Source: Cerioporus squamosus
Lineage: Eukaryota > Basidiomycota > Agaricomycetes > Polyporales > Polyporaceae
DNA: 14,356 nucleotides
Assembly: GCA_022592435.1 (NCBI GenBank)
Contig: JABYQS010000741.1
Span: 1-14,356 of the forward strand
Direction: 5' to 3'
Under the pieces are notes generated by a model. It saw only the letters and a list, made by a program, of their open reading frames with translations. It was not told the DNA's origin and did not search any database. This document shows, in pieces, positions 1 to 7,702 of the stretch (position 1 is its first letter; every line of letters begins with the position of its first letter). The position numbers were made by a program, and so were the translations under genes.

Positions 1-194
1 GGGCAAGGAGCCAATTTGGGCGCTTTTTTATTACATAAGCACCCAACAGTGTCACTGCAAACAGACCACTTTCCGCATTTGGGTAAGTTTGTATTGGCCT
101 TAACTCAGTCAATAATGATCCGTTTCAAGTGAAAGTAGTATCATTAGAAAGGTCTTTGGTAAGCGCTCAAGATTCTCATACTGAGGATTCCGCT

Positions 195-202
195 TATATA
201 AT
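195..202 (+). promoter_or_regulatory. TATA-like box upstream of the OrsD-like gene
   Basis: The sequence TATATAAT lies 133 bp upstream of the ATG at 335. It is a good match to a TATA element and the only one in the 140 bp before the start. Its last five bases are also the left end of the 30-bp palindrome at 198-227, so TATA binding and binding to the palindrome would compete or couple. No start site can be read from sequence alone. Confidence 0.45.
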
Positions 203-227
203 CTGGTACTGTACAGTACCAGATTAT
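198..227. repeat. Perfect 30-bp palindrome in a promoter
   Basis: Bases 198-212 are the exact reverse complement of 213-227, with no loop and no mismatch; the centre is CTGTACAG. Pairing stops at 197/228. It sits about 107 bp upstream of the ATG at 335 and overlaps the TATA-like box. A perfect 30-bp dyad is unlikely by chance and could be a dimeric protein site, a cruciform, or the remnant of a small inverted insertion. Confidence 0.9.
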
Positions 228-334
228 CTAATGATGGGTGGCTGTGTGGATCAATTTTGCACCTTGGCCTTCTACCACCACCATCTAGCAACAACACTCT
301 TCCAACATCTCTAGATTCTTCCTAGCTCATCATC

Positions 335-2331
335 ATGGTTGCTTGCAAGCACTGCCAGAAGCCATACAAGGGATATGAAAGCTCACATCTCAGGGCTTGC
401 CATGTGTATCTTTTCCCAGTTTATGAGCATCCTGACAGTAAAACTGGGAAGCTGATCACTGTGACAAGAGACAGCAAGGGCCTGGCTATTTGCCAGTGTG
501 TCTCTGCTACTGGACAAGTCTGCAACAGGGGTTTGCCAATCAGAAAACTTGGCAGAACCATTACCTCAAGGACCACAAGACTGACTCCTGGCTGGTATGT
601 TTAGCTGTTTATTCCTACATTATTCAGCTTAGTATTGTCATAGGTTCCTGCCACTCCTCAGGCCAGTGGTGCTCAAGTCCACAATGGTCCTCCTGCCACT
701 GCTGCCTCCTCACCCAGTACTCCTCCTATGCATGGAGGAGATATTGATCAGCACTATGGCCTCACCCTCCCCTCCTGTAAGTGACTGCATTTATATTCTT
801 GTTATTTCCTTCTGATTATTCTGTAGCGCAACCATGGTTCCCCAATGTCTCAGGTCTCTCCTCGGGCTCAGCGGCCAGTCGCTTCTGCCAGCTCAGAGTC
901 AGACTCTGTTGGCAATTCACCCACTCTTTCCCAGCGTATGCGCCTCGACCCTCTCAGCTCTGATGCAGTAGAACCTGCGGATAATGACTTGCCTGAGGTA
1001 TATGTGAATATATTCTGTGCACATATAAATATTGATCAATGTTCTAGCTGTACGACACTACGGCTAATGTGTTCACGGCTTATGGCATGCGCATCAATCG
1101 CCGGCTCAAGTCCCTCATCTGCCTTGCGTGCCAGGCTGTCGTTCTCCCTCAGAACGTCAAGCCTCACCTGTCCAAGCTACATTCAGGACACAAGATCCGG
1201 GTCGACGAGGAGCTCATTATGGCCACCGCTGCTACTGAGAACATCACCACCACCTGGCCAGTCCTTCCAGCCAAGGGGATCCCTGTTCAGTATGCTGGCC
1301 TCCCCTGCAAAATTGGAGTTCGCTGTGTGGCCTGTCGGGCAATGTACAGCCAGTCAAGATATATGAAGGAGCATGCAAAGAAAGTCCACGGTCTCACGGT
1401 CGATTCTCATACCCCCCTTCGCCACCACCTTATGCAGCGCTTGGCCAACCATCCTGATGCAAACTCTTGGTTCCCTGTCTATGGCCGTCCCTCATTGTCC
1501 CCTTCGCCTGATGCTCAGTACTTGTCTGAGCTGCGCAAGAAGCTTGACGAGCGTCCCTCCCTGGCTTCTGATGAGGTCGACCACCGGCACGTCTCTCCCT
1601 GGCACACCACCACTGGCTGGTACACTTGGCTTGCTGGCAAGCGGGCTGAGGATATTTTTCCCTTCTCTGACTATCCCAAGTCACCGGATGCACAGTGGAC
1701 GTACATCATCAAGTGGGTCCAGGGCTTTTTTGACCGTGCCTATAGTCTTCCAGTGGTCTCCAGCGAGCTTGCCTTGCAGATTCTCAACACTGAGAACAGC
1801 AAAGGGTACGTGCACGGCTGTCTATTCAATACTTGTACTGATTCACATGCAGCGAGCTCAACCATACCCCATTCGGTTCTCATCAAATGTCCGATACCCG
1901 GCAGGCCTACCGTCACCTCTTCACCAGGCTCATCATATTCCTCCTTCGCATCTCGGACCCTACTCGCAACTATGATCTGGAGATTCCTGTGGGTGTTGAA
2001 GGTGCATTCGAAGAGCTCCGTCAAGCAGCCTTGTCCCCTGATGCGGCCAATGTGCATGATGAGCATGACGTGCTCATTGGGAACATGATGGCTGCTTTGT
2101 GGTCTGAGCCATATCGCCCGGTTGGTCGAACCCTTTTCAATGACCCAACCATCCGCTTTGTGATCCATACGCAGGTCAATCCAGACCTCAGCTTGAAGGA
2201 TCCTCGGGAGGTGACCGGCATTTTGGCCAAGCTTACCTACTGCATGGTGAGTTCTTTGTCCTTTCTGTTGACAATATACTAAATCTTTGCAGCGGCTTGT
2301 ATTTCTGGCCATGGCACATCGGTCATATTGA
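335..2331 (+). pseudogene. OrsD-like multi-C2H2 zinc-finger protein, frameshifted and 3'-truncated
   Basis: This resembles the fungal OrsD / DUF3505 family of C2H2-like zinc-finger proteins, whose biochemical role is not firmly known. Best exons are 335-594, about 644-776, 827-997, 1048-1805, 1853-2246 and 2293-2331, joined by 46-67 bp introns. Visible fingers: exon 1 CKHC (C-x2-C-x10-H-x4-H), exon 4 CLAC (x11, H-x4-H) and CVAC (x12, H-x4-H). A further H-x4-H (HYLKDH) is seen only in the +1-shifted frame of exon 1 from about 530, so one base seems lost in the G run there. The exon 2/3 junction is also out of phase by one base. Exons 4 to 6 splice cleanly in phase through a conserved-looking helical region (QAYRHLFTRLIIFLLR). 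The frame stops at 2329-2331, just inside the repeat block starting at 2327; relatives as I recall them are much longer. The family call rests on finger spacing and general resemblance; the truncation is seen directly. Confidence 0.6.
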
Positions 2332-2373
2332 TAGGTATTTCTGTAACCCAGTAAGGGTTAGGCTGAGGTAAGG
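2327..2373 (+). repeat. 47-bp direct repeat, copy A (pair with 2863-2909)
   Basis: This aligns without gaps to 2863-2909 with 38 of 47 positions equal. Both copies start ATTGATAG and end GAGGTAAGG. Copy A begins where the OrsD-like reading frame is lost, so it marks the left edge of the inserted palindrome block. The distance between copies is 536 bp. Confidence 0.7.
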
Positions 2374-2469
2374 GTGACCCTTATCCGGCTCAATGTACGT
2401 TGGGAGCAGTCGGGCTGCTGGAGAGCATAGATCGTGGAAGCGGAGGGGATGTAGGCATGAGTAGTGAAC

Positions 2470-2709
2470 GAGCGGACAACCGCTCACAATAGGTATTGAG
2501 CGGTCGACCGCTCGCAACAGGAAATGAGCCGTCGACCGCTCACATTAGGCATCGAGCGGACGACCGCTCGTGACAGGAAATGAGCCGTCGACCGCCCACA
2601 ATAGGTCGCGAGTGGACGACCGCTCGCGACAGGAAATGAGCCGTCGACCGCTCACATTAGGTATCCAGCGGACGACCGCTCGCAACAGGAAATGAGTGGC
2701 CACCGTAGC
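2470..2709. repeat. Nine palindromic sites at exact 28-bp spacing
   Basis: Sixteen-base palindromes start at 2470, 2498, 2526, 2554, 2582, 2610, 2638, 2666 and 2694, a constant 28-bp step. The ideal form is GAGCGGTCGACCGCTC (exact at 2498); others carry one to three changes, and the ninth is strongly decayed. Each contains CGG-N4-CCG or a near variant, the inverted-triplet layout bound by many fungal Zn2Cys6 regulators. The 12-bp spacers alternate between ACATTAGGTATC-like and GCAACAGGAAAT-like, so the true unit is a 56-bp dimer, four units in tandem (2470-2693). No open reading frame explains the pattern. Candidate roles are a multi-site operator, a recombination or replication site, or simple dyad amplification. 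Confidence 0.93.
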
Positions 2710-2720
2710 AGCCCAAGTTG

Positions 2721-2748
2721 CCTTCTGAGCGGTCGTCCGCTCAGAAGG
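2721..2748. repeat. 28-bp inverted repeat with the array palindrome at its core
   Basis: Arms CCTTCTGAGCGG (2721-2732) and CCGCTCAGAAGG (2737-2748) pair perfectly around TCGT. The core 2727-2742 is a member of the 28-bp-phased palindrome family but lies off its register, with longer arms. Confidence 0.88.
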
Positions 2749-2828
2749 GGTGTAGGAGAGTGTTCTACACTAATTTCCTTGGCCACAGAAGGTGTTCACG
2801 CAGTCAAAAAAATCTGGATGTACATCTC

Positions 2829-2844
2829 GAGCGGTCGACCGCTC
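2829..2844. repeat. Isolated exact copy of the array palindrome
   Basis: GAGCGGTCGACCGCTC occurs here exactly as at 2498, outside the phased array. Confidence 0.88.
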
Positions 2845-2862
2845 TGCGGCATCGCACCCGTC

Positions 2863-2909
2863 ATTGATAGATACTTTTGTGGCCGATTAAGGCTTAGGCG
2901 GAGGTAAGG
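2863..2909 (+). repeat. 47-bp direct repeat, copy B
   Basis: Partner of 2327-2373 with about 81% identity. It is followed by a TATA-rich stretch at 2912-2920 and another palindrome. Confidence 0.7.
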
Positions 2910-2938
2910 AACAATATATACCGCTTCTAACATTCTGC

Positions 2939-2954
2939 GGGCGGCCGGCCGCTC
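2939..2954. repeat. Outlying array palindrome, GC-richer variant
   Basis: GGGCGGCCGGCCGCTC matches the array palindrome with CGGCCG-type centre. It follows CTAACATT at 2927-2934, a word that also precedes the palindromic module at 3002 and occurs inverted at the end of the 43-bp inverted repeat. Confidence 0.75.
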
Positions 2955-3019
2955 ACAATAGTAGATGGGGGGCCGACCAATCGCTTTGTTATATATACCC
3001 ACTAACATTTGGTGGCTAA

Positions 3020-3127
3020 ACATTCAGTGGCCGTACGGCCATTTACGGTAGCTGGAAAGTGGATGTTATATATAACCTTGTCGGCCACTTTCCAGCTACC
3101 GTAAATGGCCGTACGGCCACTGAATGT
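3020..3127. repeat. Perfect 43-bp inverted repeat with 22-bp loop
   Basis: Arms 3020-3062 and 3085-3127 are exact reverse complements; the loop 3063-3084 is AT-rich and contains TATATA. Each arm holds its own palindrome TGGCCGTACGGCCA (3028-3041 and 3106-3119), so it is a dyad within a dyad. A transcript would fold into a long stem; the DNA could extrude a cruciform. The arms show no divergence, which points to recent origin or continuous correction. Confidence 0.93.
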
Positions 3128-3176
3128 TAGGATCAGTATATATTGTTACGAGTGTTCGTCCGGTTTATATTGTTAC

Positions 3177-3267
3177 TTAGGGTTATGAGAGCATCCAGGG
3201 TGGCCAGGGAAGCCGTTTGGTATGGGAGCCAACCCTAGAATGGGGGTTTCAACCCTAGATTAGGGTT
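3177..3267. repeat. Telomere-like TTAGGG/CCCTAA motifs
   Basis: TTAGGGTTA lies at 3177-3185, AACCCTAG at 3231-3238, and AACCCTA-GAT-TAGGGTT, a small inverted pair, at 3251-3267. They are isolated words rather than a tandem tract, so they are at most degenerate interstitial telomere-like sites. Chance recurrence is possible. Confidence 0.4.
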
Positions 3268-3740
3268 GAGTCTGTGTCCCCGCAGACTCTCTGTTGTCAT
3301 GCGAGAGGATCTCAAGTCGGGCGTACCATGAGATGGGTGGCACAGGGTATGCAGCGTTGCGGACCGCCGGGTGCCAGCGACGCTCGCCGTCGCAAACCCG
3401 GGGGCCGCGACACCGCGTAGTTCCGTGGGACAGCCACCTGGGATGCTGGACTTAAGATTAAGATGCAGGACATTGGGGAGGAGAGGGGGGTGATGGAGCG
3501 TTCGTTTGGGTAGCGTTAGAGAGGTCGCTTGGGGGCCGGCGCGCGTGCATGGGACAAGGGATGACGGCACCACGCGAGTGGGCAGTACAGCGGAAGAGGG
3601 GGGGTGGTGACGGGGGGCGGGCGCAGGTCGCGGGTGACTGGGCGTCGGGACGTGCGCAGGGGACGCACACGCAGCAGTTAGGTGCGGCTGCTCGCAGGGC
3701 ACGTGATTCAACGGCTCCTCGTTGAGGCGACCGGCGCTCA
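3268..3740. other. GC-rich stretch with no supported gene
   Basis: Long open frames exist on the minus strand here, but they have proline/arginine-rich, low-complexity translations expected from GC-rich DNA, no recognisable domain and no clear intron pattern. I see no gene. Confidence 0.55.
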
Positions 3741-3970
3741 GAGGCACCGAGCGAGGCCGAGGGACGGGCGTCCCTTGCGCTCATCGGCGGTGGCACCACG
3801 GCCCGCAAATGGACGTGTTCGAAGAGCGTCGGAGGCACCGAGCGAGGCCGAGGGACGGGCGTCCCTTGCGCTCATGCGGCGGTGGCACCACGGCCGCAAA
3901 TGGACGTGTTCGATGAGCGTCCAGAGGCATCGAGCGAGGCCGAGGGGCGGGCGTCGGGTGCGCTCATCAG
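3741..3970. repeat. 91-bp tandem repeat, about 2.5 copies
   Basis: Units start at 3741, 3832 and 3924, each opening with GAGGCACCGAGCGAGGCCGA or a near variant. Units 1 and 2 contain the hairpin GGGACG-GG-CGTCCC and a bracket of GAGCG followed by GCGCTC. The third copy is more diverged and ends at about 3970. The period (91/92) is not a multiple of three throughout, and the reading frames across it look like GC-rich noise. Confidence 0.85.
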
Positions 3971-4213
3971 AGGGCTGTCAGTCACTCGCACAGCTGCCAC
4001 AACCCTATGGGGAGTCGGTGCTGGTTTGGGTGCAGAACAGGCCTGAGGCCGCAGGCCGATACAACAAATGGCAGCTGAATCAGTAGCCATAGTGATGCGA
4101 GCCTGTTCCTGCGCCAAACTAGCGGGCGTAATGAGTGCGAAGCGCTCGTTGTGAGTACTACATATGCATGGTTCCGAAACTCGGTCACTGACACTACTGA
4201 CTTGGGCGTAGCA

Positions 4214-4237
4214 AATACGGCATAAGATACGGCATAA
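4214..4237 (+). repeat. Two tandem copies of ATACGGCATAAG
   Basis: The 12-mer ATACGGCATAAG is repeated back to back at 4214-4225 and 4226-4237. It is a small slippage-type duplication with no evident role. Confidence 0.8.
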
Positions 4238-4400
4238 GACAGCGTGCAAATGCACTCACTGAAGAACGGTGACGATAAAAGGACGGTTCAAGCTTTTGGC
4301 ATAATGCAGCTTCTCATCGTCAGGTGGACGGGTCTTCTCTGGCTGCCCATCTTCTGCCATTGTGCTGAAGTTTGACTTCCGGCGCCTCATAGATCTGGCT

Positions 4401-4440
4401 AAATGTTTTCCCGATGGCCTCCACGCGGTGAACCCCGCAC
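4401..4440 (+). repeat. Diverged 40-bp repeat, copy A (pair with 4688-4727)
   Basis: Aligned without gaps to 4688-4727 with 34 of 40 equal. In the + frame both copies read PDGL-x-AVNPA, and the similarity continues weakly upstream in protein (FRxL) but not in DNA. This could be the remnant of a duplicated exon. Copy A lies in an open + frame from about 4320 to 4505 that lacks a clear start. I do not recognise the peptide. Confidence 0.6.
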
Positions 4441-4687
4441 AAACCCTGGATGCCGATTGGCCGATCAGTGAGGCCTTCAGCGCCGTTTCGGGGGTGATGC
4501 CGTAACGAGGTCTGAGGATGAAAGGAAGCCCATTGACTAACCACTTCGACGGCGATACACCTGCTGTTCAGTTGGGCATGCTTCTAATTCCATTTGACGT
4601 CTGCGCCGCTCCGCTAGAGACACTGTCGGTTCTGGCCACCCCGACGTCTACTTTCGTGCGCTTCTGAGGGCCCTCTATGCTATGGGG

Positions 4688-4727
4688 AAACATTTGCCCG
4701 ACGGCCTCCGCGCGGTGAACCCTGCAC
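4688..4727 (+). repeat. Diverged 40-bp repeat, copy B
   Basis: Partner of 4401-4440. Its + frame reads through YFRALLRALYAMG and PDGLRAVNPA to a TGA at about 4740, shortly before the promoter of the Zn2Cys6-type gene. Confidence 0.6.
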
Positions 4728-4786
4728 ACGACCGCATTTGCTGATTCACCGATCAGTCTCCCTCCAGGGTCCCGCTCATGCGGTAT

Positions 4787-4793
4787 TATATAT
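4787..4793 (+). promoter_or_regulatory. TATATAT element before the Zn2Cys6-type gene
   Basis: TATATAT lies only 3 bp before the first ATG (4797). If this is the working TATA box, translation probably begins at a later in-frame ATG (4815 or 4836). Confidence 0.35.
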
Positions 4794-4796
4794 TTG

Positions 4797-5640
4797 ATGC
4801 ATGCGTTCCCCATGCTCTCGTCGCGCACAGCCATGTCTGTGCCACCGCCTCCTCCGAGCCCACCCTCGCAGCGCCCTCCTGTGTACCTGCTCAACGACCA
4901 GTCCGGGAAGCTTGCTGCAGAAGACGCGCCGCCCCCCGCCATTGCTCGTGTGCTGGCCCACCGACGTTCCGCACCCAACCTTCGTCCTCCTTGTCCTCCC
5001 CCGGCCACCCCTCCGCCGCCGGTTCCTCCTCCGGCGCGCTCTCCACCTACGGCTCACCGCAGCCCCCCCCGCAGGGCGCGTCCCGATGCCTGCACGGAGA
5101 GAGCCGCTGGATCAGTATGTGCATCCCCGTCTCTTCCTCCACCTCGGGGTATGACGTATCCGCCCCTCGCCCATCCTTTGTTCACTCCTCCCCTGTGGAC
5201 CCAATACCTGATGGAGACCGAGAGCGATGACACCCAACCCTGGCCGCCACCAGTATGTATCTCATATCTCATATCTTGCAAGTCGTCCCGCTCACACCAT
5301 CTGTGTCCCCCTATAGTGCACCCGCTGCATGATCCTCATGAGACCCTGCCGGTCGGCCAACAAAGGCCGTTGCTGCCTGGCATGCACCAGAGAGGCCTCC
5401 ACCTGCTCATGGATCCAGATTCCGTCGTAAGTCCCTACATTGCTCATCCAGTGTGCTAACTGACAGCCTCTTAGGTGGCGTCCCACCGAGGAGCGGCTCG
5501 ATCTTGAGGAGGTGGAAGGCCCAGTTACCCCAAATGTCGTCCAAGTCTGCAGGAATGCGGAGGGCCGGGAGGAGCAGCCCGCTGAATCCTTCTTTGAGGA
5601 CGAGGATTCAAAAGGTTTTTGTGTCTGCGTCATCATTTAG
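4797..5640 (+). CDS. Proline-rich protein with a Zn2Cys6-type cluster
   Basis: Possible DNA-binding protein of the fungal binuclear zinc cluster type. Model: exons 4797-5252, 5317-5426 and 5475-5640; introns of 64 and 48 bp with GTATGT and GTAAGT donors; 243 residues. Residues 1-152 are proline/serine-rich (PPPPPSPP, PPPATPPPPVPPPA) and probably disordered. Exon 2 encodes cysteines at about 153, 156, 163, 172, 175 and 182, that is C-x2-C-x6-C-x8-C-x2-C-x6-C, matching the Zn2Cys6 pattern; C171 is an extra neighbour. The C-terminal 60 residues are acidic (EERLDLEEVEG, ESFFEDEDSKG). The cluster lies mid-protein rather than near the N-terminus, and no middle homology region is present, so this is not a standard full-length regulator. 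The basic residues expected between cysteines are few. All exon phases agree, which supports the model. Start site is uncertain. A role in binding the nearby CGG-N4-CCG palindromes is a hypothesis only. Confidence 0.6.
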
Positions 5641-5650
5641 TTGCATGTAC
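5560..5650 (+). repeat. 91-bp direct repeat covering the 3' end of the Zn2Cys6-type gene, copy 1
   Basis: This matches 5761-5850 at close to 90% with a one-base indel near the end. Copy 1 encodes the acidic C-terminus (EEQPAESFFEDEDSKGFCV) and the stop codon. Confidence 0.85.
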
Positions 5651-5760
5651 CGCTGTATCAATTCTTGCTGATGGAATGTATAGTTGTTCTTGATTGCTCC
5701 CACTAACTGGGGTTGATATGTGATTGGTCTGCCTTCACCACTGGACCTCCGACCTCCTGG

Positions 5761-5850
5761 GAGGGCTGGGAAGAGCAGCCGGCTGAATCCTTCTTTGAGG
5801 ATGAGGGTTCGAAAGGTTTTTGTGTCTGCGTCATTGTTTAGTGCATGTAC
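5761..5850 (+). repeat. Second copy of the gene's 3' end
   Basis: Copy 2 still reads EEQPAESFFEDEGSKGFCV followed by a TAG in the same frame, although it lies 120 bp past the stop of the gene. Either it is an exon duplication left downstream, or the end of a second decayed gene copy. Retained coding sense in copy 2 suggests the duplication is young. Confidence 0.75.
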
Positions 5851-5935
5851 CTCTATGTCCTCTACGTCTTGAGTCCGCAATGAATGAGTGCGAGGTCAGC
5901 AATCGCCAGTGTGCAATCCACAGGAGCCGGGCGCC

Positions 5936-5960
5936 CGATGAGCGCACCCAACGCTCGTCG
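5936..5960. repeat. Hairpin CGATGAGCG / CGCTCGTCG
   Basis: Nine-base arms with one mismatch around a 7-base loop. It contains the GAGCG...CGCTC pairing that recurs in other hairpins of this window. Confidence 0.6.
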
Positions 5961-6164
5961 ACCGGCTGGACCTTGTGTGATGTCTAGAGTTGCGTGTGGA
6001 TGAGCAGAGATCTGCAGCAACGGAATTCTGGGCACTCTCTGTGAGACACGGCAGGGTGGCAACTAATCCCAGCTGGAACAGACGCCACATTGGCCCAATG
6101 TAGCGACGGGTGATCACTTGAAGACCGCAAATGTTGCGCCACCGCATTGCCGGTAATGTACTGG

Positions 6165-6209
6165 ATGAATATAACACGCATGAATTTAACACGCATGAAT
6201 ATAACACCG
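6165..6209 (+). repeat. Three tandem 15-bp repeats
   Basis: ATGAATATAACACGC is repeated at 6165, 6180 and 6195, with one base changed in the second copy and the last two in the third. It sits in a non-coding stretch upstream of the BAH/PHD-like gene. Confidence 0.85.
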
Positions 6210-6222
6210 AGGCAGGCGAGCA

Positions 6223-6246
6223 CCATCGATGGGGGATGATCGATGG
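6223..6246. repeat. Hairpin CCATCGAT / ATCGATGG
   Basis: Perfect 8-bp arms around an 8-bp loop, about 80 bp upstream of the TATA box at 6326. It may be a dimeric protein site of the following gene. Confidence 0.65.
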
Positions 6247-6325
6247 AAGGTTAAGACAGAAAGCGCAGCAGGTATTGCGGCCGCAAGAACCCTCACCAGC
6301 GTTCCAAAGACGCTGAACCGAGACT

Positions 6326-6332
6326 TATAAAA
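6326..6332 (+). promoter_or_regulatory. TATAAAA box of the BAH/PHD-like gene
   Basis: TATAAAA lies 63-69 bp before the ATG at 6395, a normal fungal distance. In-frame ATGs at 6332 and 6338 overlap or touch the box, so 6395 is the likelier start. Confidence 0.5.
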
Positions 6333-6394
6333 TGAGAATGGGATGTTGGCCACACCGCCCCCGTCACGGCCTTTTGCCACCACAGGACCCTACG

Positions 6395-7702
6395 ATGCGC
6401 CCGGAAGATGCGCTTGTGGTGCGGGAGCGCTACCCATTCCTCAATGTCCCACCCACGGATGACCACTTCGCCTCGTCACTGGAGGTGCATTGTGAGTGAA
6501 GCGACCGCCGCCTTGAATGTGTCCGCTGGCTGATGATGATGGAAATGCCAGCCCACCAAAGCGACTATGGTGACCAGGTTGGCTACTGTCTCCAGGTTGG
6601 GCAGATGTAAGCCGCGCACTCCTGGAAATCCTCTTTAGGTGCTGAGTGTTCGCGGGCAGCTACGCGGGCAACTCGGTAGGGCAGAAGTGGATTGGGAAAA
6701 TCGTGTCTGTACGGACATACACCCCCCCTGGCGAGGGGAACGTGCAAATTGTGAGTGACTCAGTCCATGCTAGCCCTCACTCACGTGATCCTGATGTTAG
6801 TGGAGGGTCTCCTTACTGTCCGCCGGATGGCATTGGGTGCAGACATTGCGAACGGGAAGAACATCTACTCAGCCAAATGGCGGCATCTTGAATGCGCGGC
6901 CGGTACGAACCAGTATGTGCCGACGTCACTGAAGATTACCATCTGGGACACGGACTTGACGCACTGGCTCCCCGCCCTGGAATTTGAGCCACGTGGACAG
7001 AGCATGGCGATTTATCCTACCCCAGTGCATGGGCGGTTTTGGACGCGGGGCGATGTGGAGATCGTTAACAGCGGCGGGGGGGATTGTGTCATAGCAGTAA
7101 GTCGCCATGGATGCTGTCGAGGAAGAAGGCTGAGTTGTGAGGTGTTGCAGGGGGATACCCGAATGTGTGGCGAGGGCTGCTGCCTGGAGGGAAATCTGTG
7201 GTACTTCGATGAGGGACCGTGGCGACTGTGCACACTGTGCAACGACGGTCGTGGCGAGTGGTACCACGTGCGTTGCCTCGGGCCGAGCTTGGACGCCGGG
7301 GAGGTCCTCAGACGCGGCCAAGGGAGGGATCCCATGGACGGGGGGGTGCCGCACTGGATCGGCGCCAGCCCGAGGTGGAGCGCAGGGAATCCGAACGAGG
7401 AATACTGGCAGAACATTCTGTCGCTGCCAGTTCAGCGGGGTTACGTCGAGTTGGGGGAGCCGGGCACGTTCTCCTTCGAGGGTGTGCTGATGGCTGTGCG
7501 GGACACGGAGGGAACGCCGGCGGACGCGAGGGGACAGGTGATGGAATTGGTGGCGAGGAACACATGGCGGCCCGCGGATGGGCTGGAGGACGGGTTTGTG
7601 ACCTTGGGCCGGGTGAATCACGCATTGCGCCTCTTGCAGCGATGGTCCGACCACAAGGACGCTCATAGATACTACCAGTGCTCGAAAGGTCACATGTGCT
7701 AG
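6395..7702 (+). CDS. Probable BAH plus PHD-like zinc-finger protein
   Basis: Probable chromatin reader; the 3' two thirds are solid and the 5' end is tentative. A first exon from ATG 6395 to 6494 (MRPEDALVVRERYPFLN) can splice in phase to 6647-6750, which reads QKWIGKIVSVRTYTP, resembling the first strands of a BAH domain. The next junction is unclear: the acceptor at 6800 is out of phase, the one at 6805 is in phase. The main frame then runs to the TAG at 7700-7702, with a 54-bp in-frame intron at 7097-7150 (GTAAGT...TTGCAG). After it comes a cysteine-rich block: MCGEGCC, then CTLCNDGRGEWYHVRCLG at 7229-7282, a C-x2-C-x8-H-x2-C layout as in the second half of PHD-type fingers. The rest is a tryptophan-containing region with no family I recognise. 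It precedes the SNF2 gene in the same orientation by 0.9 kb; a joint role in chromatin is inference. Fungal BAH-PHD proteins read modified histones, but histone-binding residues cannot be confirmed here. Confidence 0.55.

Noticed and set aside
2470..2709. CRISPR-like array (28-bp step)
   Set aside because: The spacers are 12 bp and repeat in two alternating types instead of being unique, the repeats are full palindromes, there are no cas genes and the context is eukaryotic.
3177..3267. A true telomere or subtelomere end
   Set aside because: Only isolated single motifs are present, on both strands, with no tandem tract.
3235..3838. Long minus-strand frames of 126-170 residues
   Set aside because: They are proline/serine/arginine-rich, overlap each other in different frames, cover GC-rich repeats and show no domain or splice pattern.
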